Origin: a virus
IMG/VR virus record: IMGVR_UViG_3300043786_001648
Coordinates: 1-52,795 of that record
DNA length: 52,795 bases
Direction: 5' to 3' (one strand)
The translations under genes and the position numbers were made by a program. The notes beneath the pieces were generated by a model. That model searched no databases and was not told the origin of the DNA. It saw nothing but the letters and a program-made list of their open reading frames with translations. Of this stretch, positions 1 to 7,174 are shown piece after piece (positions within the stretch are counted from its first letter, which is position 1; the number at the start of each line of letters is the position of its first letter).

Positions 1-162
1 TCCCCCAACTTCAGGGTCGCCCGTCAGGGGGCTTGGGGGGGGGGTGCAGCGGTGCGTGGGTGGGCGAGGGTACGAGTTATGGGACTCGGGGACAGGCGCG
101 CCCGTGGTCGAGTATGCAAGCGGCGAGATTCCGAAAGAGCGCGTAAGTGCTTGTGGCACAAG
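1..162. repeat. Left copy of terminal direct repeat
   Basis: Bases 1-162 match 52635-52795 base for base, except that the G-run after GCTT has 10 G here and 9 G in the right copy. Either these are true short direct terminal repeats (T7-like phages carry about 160 bp) or the contig is a circular assembly read slightly past closure. The one-base homopolymer difference argues against a simple identical k-mer overlap, but fits a sequencing error. The copy ends exactly at the palindrome at 150-162. Confidence 0.9.
150..162. repeat. Palindrome at the inner edge of the terminal repeat
   Basis: CTTGTGGCACAAG is a perfect 6-bp inverted repeat around a central G. It closes the terminal repeat in both copies (the right copy is the last bases of the window). 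It could be an operator or an element near the terminase cut site. The coincidence with the contig edge may also be chance. Confidence 0.6.
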
Positions 163-279
163 GGTTTACGGCGATAACAAGGTCGGACTTTGGTTTCAGC
201 AAGAGGAAAGGTTGTTCGAGCCGCCGCCGCTGTTGGTTGGTGGATCATCTCGGACAGACCTCTAGTATGGAGACTGAAC
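163..279. other. Leader upstream of the first early gene
   Basis: I see no gene I would defend here. A TAGTAT hexamer at 263-268 resembles a -10 element, but no acceptable -35 lies 16-18 bp upstream. Codon use of the open frame that crosses this stretch (44-265) is unlike the phage's genes. A GGAG at 269-272 serves the next gene. Confidence 0.5.
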
Positions 280-657
280 ATGGCTAGCAAGAAGACCGCT
301 CCGAAGTCCCTGATCGAGAATCCGACGGTGTCCCTCGACTCCGACAATGTCGTCGGAAAGCCGAGGGACTGTGGGTCGATGCACACCATCACCATCCAGA
401 TCCCGATGGGCGCCGTTTCCACCAAGCCCGTCAAGGGCAAGGAGGGGGTGACCTACTCCCGATGTGGGTCGGTCGTCTTCCCCAAGAACTTCAAGTTCCA
501 AGTCGATGGCGCTTGGTTCACCTTCGGCACCACTGCCAAGTGGTGGGATGACAAGGCTCAGTGCTACAAGGGCATGGATTCGATCTACATCAAGCCCTAC
601 ACCGAGCCGAAGGCTCGCGAGGAGAAGGAGGGTATCGAGATGCCCTCGATGGGCTGA
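280..657 (+). CDS. Hypothetical early protein, 125 aa
   Basis: First gene after the non-coding region. I place the start at ATG 280 (protein begins MASKKTAPKS) because GGAG at 269-272 precedes it and the upstream extension from 190 has poor codon use. The product is a soluble, Lys/Trp-containing protein with no signal peptide or membrane segment, and an acidic/basic C-terminal tail. I do not recognise the family. It is isolated from the next gene by a strong terminator, so it is probably a monocistronic, highly transcribed early gene. Confidence 0.75.
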   Translation: MASKKTAPKSLIENPTVSLDSDNVVGKPRDCGSMHTITIQIPMGAVSTKPVKGKEGVTYSRCGSVVFPKNFKFQVDGAWFTFGTTAKWWDDKAQCYKGMDSIYIKPYTEPKAREEKEGIEMPSMG

Positions 658-679
658 ACGACCGTCCCGACCCAAGACT

Positions 680-718
680 GGGGAGGTGCCTCACCGCACC
701 TCCCCTTTCTTCGTTTTT
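680..718 (+). terminator. Rho-independent terminator
   Basis: Perfect 10-bp stem GGGGAGGTGC (680-689) / GCACCTCCCC (696-705) with a 6-base loop, followed by TTTCTTCGTTTTT. Confidence 0.9.
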
Positions 719-827
719 GGAGTGAAGGACAGCGAACCGTTTCCCCGTCCCTCCCCTCAACTACCCCCTGTGGATGGGGCAATCCCGCGTCAAACCGACG
801 CACAATCCACACCGCAAGGAGACACCC

Positions 828-1145
828 ATGGCCGACACCACCAACACCCCCAACACCTACGCCTCCGTCGCCGTCGTCCGCGTCAACTTGATCAAGCCCG
901 ACTTCAAGACGGGCAACATGGGTGGCAAGTATTTCTCCCATGTGTGCTACGCCATCTGGAACTTCGAGGCCTCCGAAATCGTGACGGCTCTCGCCAACCA
1001 CAACCGCGGCACCACCTACGGCTACATCACCGAGGACGGCCACCTGTCTCGGGAACTCACGGTCGACCCCGACCCTGCCCCCGAACCCGAACTCCCCTCC
1101 GACGCCGACCCCGAAACGGGCGTCGCCTACGGCGACCTCACCTGA
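828..1145 (+). CDS. Hypothetical early protein, 105 aa
   Basis: Start ATG 828 is chosen over the in-frame ATG at 774 because AAGGA at 816-820 has normal spacing and the protein then opens MADTTNTPNT. The N-terminal half looks like a small globular fold (VAVVRVNLIKPDFKTGNMGG). The C-terminal 30 residues are acidic and Pro-rich and probably disordered. No family is recognised. It is bracketed by terminators on both sides, like its neighbours, suggesting independent transcription units. Confidence 0.75.
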   Translation: MADTTNTPNTYASVAVVRVNLIKPDFKTGNMGGKYFSHVCYAIWNFEASEIVTALANHNRGTTYGYITEDGHLSRELTVDPDPAPEPELPSDADPETGVAYGDLT

Positions 1146-1163
1146 CCCGCCTTCCACCCCAGT

Positions 1164-1193
1164 CCCCTGCCTCCCTTGACAGGGAGGTGGGGG
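1164..1193 (+). terminator. First of two tandem hairpins
   Basis: Stem CCCCTGCCTCCCT (1164-1176) pairs with AGGGAGGTGGGG (1181-1193) around a TGAC loop, including two G-U pairs. It is not followed by a T-run, so it may act with the next hairpin or protect an mRNA 3' end. Confidence 0.6.
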
Positions 1194-1206
1194 ATTCCTC
1201 CATGCG

Positions 1207-1245
1207 CCCCTGCTGCTCACCCCCTGAGCAGTGGGGGTTTCTCTT
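1207..1245 (+). terminator. Rho-independent terminator containing the CAGTGGGGG word
   Basis: Stem 1207-1219 pairs with 1225-1237 (13 pairs, two G-U) around a CCCCC loop, followed by TTTCTCTT. The right arm contains CAGTGGGGG, one of the 35 genome-wide copies. Confidence 0.8.
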
Positions 1246-1310
1246 CCAATGTCGGTGCGATGCACGGTGCGCACCGACTCACCAACCCAAACCCGTGCGG
1301 AGCATGACCA

Positions 1311-1886
1311 ATGTCAGACACCACCATCGTCGCCAAGCCCGCCCCGTTCACCACCAACCCCGAAGCCCCCTTCGGCCCGTCGTGCATCTCGCCCGACTTC
1401 TACATCCTCCACAAGAAGACGGCAGACCGCGAAGCCCGCATCGCCGCCCTCGTGTCGAAGAACGAAGCCGAGGGCAAGAGCACCGACCGCGTCTTTGCCG
1501 CCATCGAGGCCGACTCGACCGCACCTCTCACGACCAACCGCAAGCAGTTGAAGGAGATCGCCGTCATCATCCCCAAGAAGCTGAAGGTCAACGACCTCTC
1601 CGACATCGACTGCACCTCCAAGTTGTGGCAGGTCATCTATGGCCTCGCCCACCTCGGCATCTACTTCTCGGGCACCGACAACCTGTCCGACCGCGGCATG
1701 CTCTCGCTGCTGCAGTCCCGCATCCTCGATGAGGAGGTCAACGACATCGTCCCGAGCCCCGACATGTCGGAGTTCATCGACCTGTCGCCCTGCCCCGTCT
1801 CGGACAGCCCCGTCGACCGCGACCAGTACCTGCCCCGCCCCGTCCGTCCTGCTGCCGTCACCATGGTTGACCCCTCGGCCCCCTGA
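1311..1886 (+). CDS. Hypothetical early protein, 191 aa
   Basis: Begins MSDTTIVAKP after GGAG near 1298. The first 20-25 residues are Pro/Thr-rich; the central part (about 30-150) is predicted-looking helical and charged, with a hydrophobic patch LWQVIYGLAHLGIYF near residues 104-118 that reads as a buried core, not a membrane span. The C terminus is Pro-rich. No family is recognised. It is followed by a very strong terminator. Confidence 0.75.
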   Translation: MSDTTIVAKPAPFTTNPEAPFGPSCISPDFYILHKKTADREARIAALVSKNEAEGKSTDRVFAAIEADSTAPLTTNRKQLKEIAVIIPKKLKVNDLSDIDCTSKLWQVIYGLAHLGIYFSGTDNLSDRGMLSLLQSRILDEEVNDIVPSPDMSEFIDLSPCPVSDSPVDRDQYLPRPVRPAAVTMVDPSAP

Positions 1887-1906
1887 CCGCCCCGTCCATG
1901 TCTCCG

Positions 1907-1946
1907 CCCCCCGCACCGAGTCGTTTGGTGCGGGGGGTTTCCCTTT
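1907..1946 (+). terminator. Rho-independent terminator
   Basis: Perfect 11-bp stem CCCCCCGCACC (1907-1917) / GGTGCGGGGGG (1927-1937), followed by TTTCCCTTT. Confidence 0.9.
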
Positions 1947-1959
1947 ACAGGATACCACC

Positions 1960-2202
1960 ATGCTGAACACCTACCGACCCCACTCCGATCCCGACACCGT
2001 CCGCATCGGCAAGCCCTGTTCCTCATGCCGCATCCCCATCCGCATCGTCATGCCCGAGAAGGACTTCTTCACGGGCTGCATCCTCGCCCTCGGCGGAGCC
2101 TGTGTGGAGGACGCCTTCCCCTCCCTCGACTCCGAAACCCACGCCACCATGGTCACGGGGCTCTGCCCCCGTTGCCGCACCTCGGAGCCCACCCATGCCT
2201 GA
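1960..2202 (+). CDS. Small zinc-ribbon-like protein, 80 aa
   Basis: Opens MLNTYRPHSD. It contains CSSC (about residues 21-24) and CPRC near the C terminus, plus two further Cys, a spacing compatible with a zinc ribbon. No enzymatic motif is seen. It begins an operon of tightly overlapping small genes: its TGA overlaps the next start within ATGCCTGA. Zinc-ribbon miniproteins in phage early regions often act as nucleic-acid or host-protein binders; that role is inference. Confidence 0.7.
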   Translation: MLNTYRPHSDPDTVRIGKPCSSCRIPIRIVMPEKDFFTGCILALGGACVEDAFPSLDSETHATMVTGLCPRCRTSEPTHA

Positions 2203-2368
2203 CCCCTGCAGGTACCGAGCCCACATCTGCATCGAGTTCACCACCGACCAACCCTTCCCCGAATCCGTGGCCGACCAGATCGTCCGCCGCATCGCCGACC
2301 ATGTCGGCTTTCCAAACCCCGTCGATTCCGTGTGGCTCGACGATGTCACGGAGCCCACCGATGCCTAA
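2195..2368 (+). CDS. Hypothetical small protein, 57 aa
   Basis: Starts at ATG 2195, overlapping the previous stop by 8 bases, and ends overlapping the next start within ATGCCTAA. It opens MPDPCRYRAH and has an alternating hydrophobic pattern compatible with a small alpha/beta fold. No family is recognised. Coupled translation with both neighbours is likely. Confidence 0.6.
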   Translation: MPDPCRYRAHICIEFTTDQPFPESVADQIVRRIADHVGFPNPVDSVWLDDVTEPTDA

Positions 2369-2627
2369 CCGCAGACGCCCCAACAACCCCTCCATCATCG
2401 GATACGCCTTCAACGGAGCCCTCTGCTGCCCAAACTGCACCATCTACGCCTTCTCCACGGAGGAACTTCGTCGCCCAATCCTGCCCCCCAAACGCGAGCG
2501 GCTCGACCAGCACGGCCTGCCCGATGACATGTGCAACACCGACGACGAGCCCGTCAACCCCGTCTTCTCGACCGACGACTACCCCGATGGCTTCACCTGC
2601 GACGAATGCGGTGAACTCCAACCCTGA
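2361..2627 (+). CDS. Small zinc-ribbon-like protein, 88 aa
   Basis: Opens MPNRRRPNNP with a basic N terminus. CPNC (about residues 25-28, preceded by another Cys) and CDEC near the C terminus give two CxxC knuckles, a likely zinc ribbon. The middle is charged and Pro-rich. It starts within the stop of the preceding gene. It resembles the 1960-2202 product in design but not obviously in sequence. Confidence 0.7.
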   Translation: MPNRRRPNNPSIIGYAFNGALCCPNCTIYAFSTEELRRPILPPKRERLDQHGLPDDMCNTDDEPVNPVFSTDDYPDGFTCDECGELQP

Positions 2628-2668
2628 CCCAGACCCCAGACCCCAAACCCCAAACCACGAGACTCCCG

Positions 2669-3067
2669 ATGAACGACTTCAAGATCAAGCTCGAAATCTC
2701 CTTCCGAATCCCCGACGACTACAGCCCTGCGCTCGAAGCGCAGATCATCAAGTCCAGGATCGACCAGGCCCTCAACTCCATGGCCATCCAGCCGGCCGAC
2801 ACCGACAAGGGCTACGGCGTCTTCTCCGTCTCCCTGAAGGGCGAACCCCTTGTGCTCCCTCCCTTCGGACTCAAGCCCTACCGAGTCACCTGCACCGCCA
2901 CCATCCTCGAAAAGCTCGTCTTCTTCGTCGACGCCAAGGACAAGGAGGACGCCATCTCGATGTGCGACAACCGACACAACCGCTACACCGACAGGCACAT
3001 CGACGAGGCGGACAGGGAGCACCTCGAGACCACCGAGGAGGACAACTGGAAGGCGGAGCCCCAATGA
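2669..3067 (+). CDS. Hypothetical protein, 132 aa
   Basis: Opens MNDFKIKLEI. The pattern of alternating beta strands and amphipathic helix (residues 1-45) followed by a second similar unit (TCTATILEKLVFFVDAKD) suggests a small alpha/beta protein. The C terminus is strongly acidic. Its last codons overlap the next gene by ATGA. No family is recognised. Confidence 0.7.
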   Translation: MNDFKIKLEISFRIPDDYSPALEAQIIKSRIDQALNSMAIQPADTDKGYGVFSVSLKGEPLVLPPFGLKPYRVTCTATILEKLVFFVDAKDKEDAISMCDNRHNRYTDRHIDEADREHLETTEEDNWKAEPQ

Positions 3068-3384
3068 ACCCCCACTGGAAGGAGACCCTCGAGTGGCTGG
3101 CCCGCAAGCACGGCCACCGTCTCTCGCTCCGCGCGATGGAGCGCATGCCTCACCTCTTCTACCTGTTCCACGGACCCCGCGTCGAGGTCAAGACCGTCTA
3201 CGACGACGGCACCCAATGGGTGCGCCGAGGCTACGTCGGCTGCTCCTCGGGACACAACCCCGTGTTCCTCCTCCTCCCCCGCTGCGACTCGTCGGGATCG
3301 TCCGACGTCCTGCACGAGCGCGACGAGATCAAGATCGTCCCGAACCCCCGCTACTTTACAGACAAGGAAACTTGTGTACCATAG
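3064..3384 (+). CDS. Hypothetical protein, 106 aa
   Basis: Start ATG 3064 overlaps the upstream stop (ATGA). The N terminus is helical and basic (WKETLEWLARKHGHRLSLRA), the rest mixed. The word CCCCCACTG lies at codons 2-4, where it encodes PHW. A promoter-like element overlaps its 3' end (3355-3382). No family is recognised. Confidence 0.7.
   Translation: MNPHWKETLEWLARKHGHRLSLRAMERMPHLFYLFHGPRVEVKTVYDDGTQWVRRGYVGCSSGHNPVFLLLPRCDSSGSSDVLHERDEIKIVPNPRYFTDKETCVP
3355..3382 (+). promoter_or_regulatory. Putative sigma70-type promoter
   Basis: TTTACA (3355-3360), 16-bp spacer, TACCAT (3377-3382). The -10 region TTGTGTACCAT is identical to that of the element at 7926-7953. It would drive the gene starting at 3392 and those after it. 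Confidence 0.5.
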
Positions 3385-3391
3385 GAGACCA

Positions 3392-3640
3392 GTGCCCAAC
3401 CTGAATCCCGACGACTTCCTCATCATCGACCCCATGAGGGCGGCCCGTCTCGGCGACCCCGAGATGCCGCCCGACCGCTTCTACCTTGTCTCCATCCTCG
3501 AGGACAAGGGGAACGACTTCGACTTCGAGGTCCTTCTCGACGGGCCGTGTGCGCTCGTCGAGGCAATCGCCATATCCGCCCGACGCGAAGGGCAGCGGAT
3601 CTGGTTTCCCAACGAGCCCTTCGGAGACCCCGACCAATGA
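3392..3640 (+). CDS. Hypothetical protein, 82 aa, GTG start
   Basis: I choose GTG 3392 (protein opens MPNLNPDDFL) because AGGAG lies at 3383-3387; the GTG at 3374 lacks a ribosome site. The product is acidic, soluble and probably alpha/beta (RFYLVSILED, FEVLLDG). Its stop overlaps the DUF932 gene start (ATGA), suggesting co-expression. No family is recognised. Confidence 0.65.
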   Translation: MPNLNPDDFLIIDPMRAARLGDPEMPPDRFYLVSILEDKGNDFDFEVLLDGPCALVEAIAISARREGQRIWFPNEPFGDPDQ

Positions 3641-4440
3641 GCCTCATCCTCCATCGCGGCGGCTACGACGCCACCATCCAGCAGATCGACGCAGTCCGCA
3701 CCCCCGCCCCCACCTCCTCGCACCATCCCATCTCGCACCGCTACCTCGTCGACACCGTGCTCGAGGCCCTCGCCTACCACGGCTACACCGTGAGCCGTCA
3801 GAAGCACGGGCTCCTCGGCAAGGCGGGCGAGGACTACTTCGGCTGCCTCTACCTCGACCGCAAGTCGCCCTCCGGCGACTACCAGCACGTCCTCGGCCTC
3901 CGCAACTCGCACCGATACCGCTTCTCCGCACAGGGCGTGCTCGGTTCCTCCGTCTTCGTGTGCGACAACCTCGCCTTCCGCGCCTCCGATTCCATCATGC
4001 AGTTCTCACGCAAGCACACCACCAACATCCTCCGCGACTTCCCCCGCATCTGCGTCGACAAGGTCGCGGAGCTCCCCTCCTACTTCGAGGACACCGAGCA
4101 GCAGATATCCCGATGGCAGTCCACCCACCTCGGGGTCGGCCCGTCCACCTCTCGCCGCACCGCCGCAGAGATCTGCATGACCGCCCTCGACAAGGGCGCC
4201 GTCGGACCACGCTCCCTGCCCCGTGTGTGGCACGAGTGCAACCGTGAGGACGGACCCGGCGGACACGCCTCCCTCAAGGGCAACTCCCTGTGGTCCCTCT
4301 TCAACGCCTTCACCGAGGTCGAGAAGCAGTCCGACTCGCCCGCCGAATCCCAGCGGCGCACGGCCCGCCTCTCCACCATCCTCGACGGCTACTGCCAGGT
4401 CCTCTGCCCCGCCGAGCCCACCCCCTGGCCCGTCGACTGA
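3637..4440 (+). CDS. DUF932-family protein, 267 aa
   Basis: Residues about 85-135 carry the signature of the phage/plasmid DUF932 (DUF945-like) family: GLRNSHRYRFS, then VFVCDNLAF, then RKHT. Family members occur in many phages and plasmids beside replication or recombination genes, and their function is not established. The length is typical for the shorter members. Start ATG 3637 overlaps the previous stop. A hairpin built from two inverted copies of CCCCCACTG follows the stop. Confidence 0.8.
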   Translation: MSLILHRGGYDATIQQIDAVRTPAPTSSHHPISHRYLVDTVLEALAYHGYTVSRQKHGLLGKAGEDYFGCLYLDRKSPSGDYQHVLGLRNSHRYRFSAQGVLGSSVFVCDNLAFRASDSIMQFSRKHTTNILRDFPRICVDKVAELPSYFEDTEQQISRWQSTHLGVGPSTSRRTAAEICMTALDKGAVGPRSLPRVWHECNREDGPGGHASLKGNSLWSLFNAFTEVEKQSDSPAESQRRTARLSTILDGYCQVLCPAEPTPWPVD

Positions 4441-4459
4441 ACCGCTCCGCCTCTTCGCA

Positions 4460-4512
4460 CCCCCACTGATGCGACCAGTGGGGGCCCCCCTTCACCCCTT
4501 TACGAGACACGC
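4460..4512 (+). terminator. Hairpin made of two inverted CCCCCACTG copies
   Basis: CCCCCACTG (4460-4468) and CAGTGGGGG (4476-4484) form a perfect 9-bp stem with a 7-base loop. The downstream sequence is C-rich before CTTTAC, so termination may be weak. Confidence 0.6.
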
Positions 4513-4513
4513 A

Positions 4514-4972
4514 ATGGGTTACCACGTCAACATCATCAACGCATCCATCTCCATCCCCGCCGAGATCCACGACAAGATCTGCCGGCACCTCCTCGAGTCC
4601 GACTTCATGTCCCCCGCCAACATGGGCGGCGGCCTCATGGGTGCCGACGGCAAGGGCGAGAAGTGGTTCTCGTGGGTCGACATGTCCTCCCTCAGGGACT
4701 ACCTCCTCGACGGCGATCTCGTCGCCGTGCTCGAGGAGTTCCGCTTCGACGTCGGCGTCTCCTCCTCCGGCCACATCCTCTCGCTCGACTTCGACGGTTC
4801 GATGGGCGACGAGCAGACGCTCTTCCAGTACATCGCCGAATGCCTCGACCCCGAGGAGATCCACCGCATCGACTGGCGTTCCGAGGATGGATCGCACTGG
4901 CGGTGGATCATCACCGAAGGCGACCTCCGCTCCATCGACGGCGTCCTCACCTTCCCAGGAGACTTCGAGTGA
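4514..4972 (+). CDS. Hypothetical protein, 152 aa
   Basis: Opens MGYHVNIINA. It is acidic, with a two-layer alpha/beta look, and ends in a WRWIITEGD...VLTF strand pattern. The composition is like small phage proteins of the DUF type with conserved Trp clusters, but I cannot name the family. Its stop overlaps the next start (GTGA), and AGGAG inside its last codons serves that gene. Confidence 0.7.
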   Translation: MGYHVNIINASISIPAEIHDKICRHLLESDFMSPANMGGGLMGADGKGEKWFSWVDMSSLRDYLLDGDLVAVLEEFRFDVGVSSSGHILSLDFDGSMGDEQTLFQYIAECLDPEEIHRIDWRSEDGSHWRWIITEGDLRSIDGVLTFPGDFE

Positions 4973-5667
4973 ACTCGCCCCGCTTCAACTGGGAAGGCCG
5001 CACCTATCCCCTCCTCACATGGACCTCGACCATGGGCTGCTGGTCGTGGTCCCTGCCCGCCGGCAAGGACGGCTCCTGCCCCATGGAGTCCCGAGTCGAG
5101 GGCTCCATCTGCAACGCCTGCTACGCGCAGCAGAACCGCTACCGATTCCCCACCGTGCGCTCCGCCCAGCAGGCTCGCCTCTCCTACATCACCAAGGATC
5201 CCGTCACCTGCGTCAAGCAGATCTCCGACTTCATCCGCTCCAACCGCCTGCCCTACTTCCGTGTCCACGACTCGGGCGACTTCCACAAGATGTGGCTCAT
5301 CCCCTACTGGCAGGGCGTCGTCCGCGACAACCCGTCCACCCTCTTCTGGTTCCCGACCCGTGCGTGGGTCTTCCCCGTGTGGCTTCCGTTCCTCCGTGAG
5401 CTGGCCGCCGAACCCAACGCATCCGTCCGCCCCTCCGCCATCCGCTTCGGCGACCCGCCTCCCTACATCCACGGCCTTTCCGACGGCACCATGTCGGCAC
5501 CCTCTTCCTCCGTACACGACTGTCCCAAGTCCGTGCGCGGAACCTCCTGTCCCGAGGAGGGGTGCCGCACCTGCTGGTCGAAGACCACCGAAGTCAACTA
5601 CATCCCCCATGGCCGTCCCCTTGCGGGCCGGCCCGTCGACCTCACGATCGGAGGAGCACCCCGCTGA
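4969..5667 (+). CDS. GP88-like cysteine-rich protein, 232 aa
   Basis: GTG start at 4969 with AGGAG upstream. Residues about 15-48 read TMGCWSWSLPAG, then a Cys, then CNACYAQ, which resembles the GP88 family named after mycobacteriophage L5 gene 88 (W-x-LPAG, then C-x2-CYA). A second Cys cluster lies near residues 185-205. The Cys spacing could bind zinc or an iron-sulfur cluster. Function is unknown in the family. It begins within the preceding stop and ends within CTGA, where a CTG-initiated reading frame starts. Confidence 0.65.
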   Translation: MNSPRFNWEGRTYPLLTWTSTMGCWSWSLPAGKDGSCPMESRVEGSICNACYAQQNRYRFPTVRSAQQARLSYITKDPVTCVKQISDFIRSNRLPYFRVHDSGDFHKMWLIPYWQGVVRDNPSTLFWFPTRAWVFPVWLPFLRELAAEPNASVRPSAIRFGDPPPYIHGLSDGTMSAPSSSVHDCPKSVRGTSCPEEGCRTCWSKTTEVNYIPHGRPLAGRPVDLTIGGAPR

Positions 5668-5912
5668 AACGCCTGTCCCGCTACCTGAACCCCGTCACCG
5701 TCTTCGCCATCATCGTGGTGTGGACCATCCTCTCCATCCTTTCCTCATGCAAGAGACACCCATGTCAGAACCAACCCCATCATCCGAAGAGATCCTCCTC
5801 TCCTCCTTCCGCACCTTCCTCGCCACCCTCGACCGCCACTCCCCCTCCTCCAAGGGTCTCACCTACGACAGGTTCGCAGCCATCGTCTCCCCCAACCCTC
5901 CCCGAGACATGA
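5664..5912 (+). CDS. Possible Pro-rich lipoprotein with CTG start, 82 aa (o-spanin-like)
   Basis: A near-ideal ribosome site, GGAGGAG at 5650-5656, is followed 7 bases later by CTG 5664, which overlaps the previous stop as CTGA. The frame encodes a basic N terminus, a hydrophobic span (about residues 10-26) and a lipobox LSSC with Cys29, then a 53-residue tail with 17 prolines. G/C-ending codons are strong up to the lipobox. From 5762 it overlaps the next gene in another frame. This architecture is that of Rz1-type outer-membrane spanins. No ATG/GTG/TTG start exists at the right place, so the call is tentative. Confidence 0.4.
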   Translation: MKRLSRYLNPVTVFAIIVVWTILSILSSCKRHPCQNQPHHPKRSSSPPSAPSSPPSTATPPPPRVSPTTGSQPSSPPTLPET

Positions 5913-6196
5913 CCTACGAGGAGAACACGCTCGTCCACAACCTCGAGGAACAGGCGAGGATCATCGTCAAGGACGAGCTCGAGTCGTTCCCCGACGAGAC
6001 CCAGGCCTACGACATCGCCGTGGCCCTCGGCGACAGCCGCCAGTTCAAGAGGGCCGTGGCCGACGCCGCCGCCTCCACCGAGACGACGCAAGCCGTGGTC
6101 GAGGCCATGCTCGAGTCCGACGACTTCATCGACCGCCTCGCCGCCGCCGTGTGCCGCCGCATCTCCATCGAGCCCGTCAACAAGTCCTTCTCCTGA
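5762..6196 (+). CDS. Hypothetical acidic helical protein, 144 aa
   Basis: Opens MSEPTPSSEE, followed by a helical, acidic body (EEQARIIVKDELESF, VVEAMLESDDFIDRLAAAV). No membrane segment is seen. If the CTG-initiated frame at 5664 is real, the first 150 bases of this gene code in two frames. No family is recognised. A terminator follows. Confidence 0.7.
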   Translation: MSEPTPSSEEILLSSFRTFLATLDRHSPSSKGLTYDRFAAIVSPNPPRDMTYEENTLVHNLEEQARIIVKDELESFPDETQAYDIAVALGDSRQFKRAVADAAASTETTQAVVEAMLESDDFIDRLAAAVCRRISIEPVNKSFS

Positions 6197-6215
6197 CACC
6201 CCCACTGGTCCGAGC

Positions 6216-6240
6216 GGGGGCGATGCGGCCGCCCCCTTTA
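6216..6240 (+). terminator. Rho-independent terminator
   Basis: GGGGGCG (6216-6222) pairs with CGCCCCC (6230-6236) around a 7-base loop, followed by TTTA. A CCCCCACTG copy (6199-6207) lies immediately upstream and could compete for the same G-run. Confidence 0.65.
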
Positions 6241-6264
6241 CCACCCACCCCACGAGACAATACC

Positions 6265-6504
6265 ATGGCAGACCGACCCTCCTCTCCCCGCGACCACTAC
6301 ACCAAGCACCTCGGCCGCCTCATGGGCTGCCGCATCACGGCCATCGTCGTCGACGACTCCGATCCCTCCGAGATCTACACGGGCTACCGCCTGCACGATC
6401 CCATCCTCGACATCGACTACGAGCTGGTCGCGCTCGCCGATCCCGAGGGCAACGGACCCGGCCACCTCTCCATCACCCTCATCAAGAAGGACGCCTCCAA
6501 GTGA
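6265..6504 (+). CDS. Hypothetical protein, 79 aa
   Basis: Opens MADRPSSPRD and contains a small beta-rich core (ITAIVVDDSD, DYELVALADP). It is soluble and acidic. It heads a run of GTGA/ATGA-coupled genes reaching the DNA polymerase. No family is recognised. Confidence 0.7.
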   Translation: MADRPSSPRDHYTKHLGRLMGCRITAIVVDDSDPSEIYTGYRLHDPILDIDYELVALADPEGNGPGHLSITLIKKDASK

Positions 6505-6866
6505 AGAACGAAACCCGCAACATCCTCGTCGCCACCCTCGAACGGTGCTTCACCGCCGAGGGCATGCACCTCCCCGCCGGCCAGACCGTCTACGTCGTCG
6601 GCTCCCTTCCTCCCGCATGGCCCGAGGACGGCAACAACTTCCTCGCCGCCACCACCGCAGCCGTCGACAAGTACGGCATCTCCGTCGGGTGGCTGGCCTC
6701 CATCCCCAGGCACTACGTCAAGGCGCAGCGGGTGACCCCCCTCTTCGACCTCCACCACCTCGACGAGGCCCTCTTCTGCGCCATCGAGTGCGCCATCTCC
6801 GACCTCGACGACGCCCGCCACCCGCCTCGTCCCTCTCCCTCCCCCTCGAAGGAGGCCCGCCAATGA
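6501..6866 (+). CDS. Hypothetical protein, 121 aa, GTG start
   Basis: GTG 6501 overlaps the previous stop as GTGA. A compact alpha/beta domain (about residues 5-100) is followed by a Pro/Ser-rich tail. It has an acidic helix with Cys residues (LFCAIECAISDL). No known motif is seen. It is probably co-translated with both neighbours. Confidence 0.65.
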   Translation: MKNETRNILVATLERCFTAEGMHLPAGQTVYVVGSLPPAWPEDGNNFLAATTAAVDKYGISVGWLASIPRHYVKAQRVTPLFDLHHLDEALFCAIECAISDLDDARHPPRPSPSPSKEARQ

Positions 6867-7174
6867 CCGACACACCGAGGACGGACAAGGCGGCGTGGCG
6901 CGAGCACCAGCAGTCTGTGGTCGATGCCGACTTCGCCCGCCAACTGGAGCGGGAACTCGCCGCGCTCAAGGCCGAGGTGAGCCGCATCAGCCTTCGATGG
7001 GAGATTGCAGATCACCGCGTATCTCTTCTATGGGCCGAGCGCGACGAGGCGCGGGAAATGTACTGCCGTGAGGCGGCACGGCATTCGGTGTGTCGCCGAA
7101 GCATAATGGACGCGCGGACAATCGCCAGAATGAACGGCTGGGACTGCTTCGACGCGAAGGAGGCGAAGCCGTGA
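6863..7174 (+). CDS. Ead/Ea22-like coiled-coil protein, 103 aa
   Basis: The N terminus MTDTPRTD followed by DFARQLERELAALK is the familiar opening of small phage Ead/Ea22-type proteins. The rest is a charged coiled coil ending WDCFDAKEAKP. The C-terminal half is clearly related to the next gene's product (shared RDEAR and WDCF...EAK ends), so the two look like a tandem duplication. Function in the family is unknown. Confidence 0.65.
   Translation: MTDTPRTDKAAWREHQQSVVDADFARQLERELAALKAEVSRISLRWEIADHRVSLLWAERDEAREMYCREAARHSVCRRSIMDARTIARMNGWDCFDAKEAKP

Noticed and set aside
44-265. Open frame of 73 codons (GTG start) across the left terminal repeat
   Set aside because: Codon use is unlike all other genes, no ribosome site except a G-run, and it lies across the terminal repeat edge. 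It may be real but I cannot support it.
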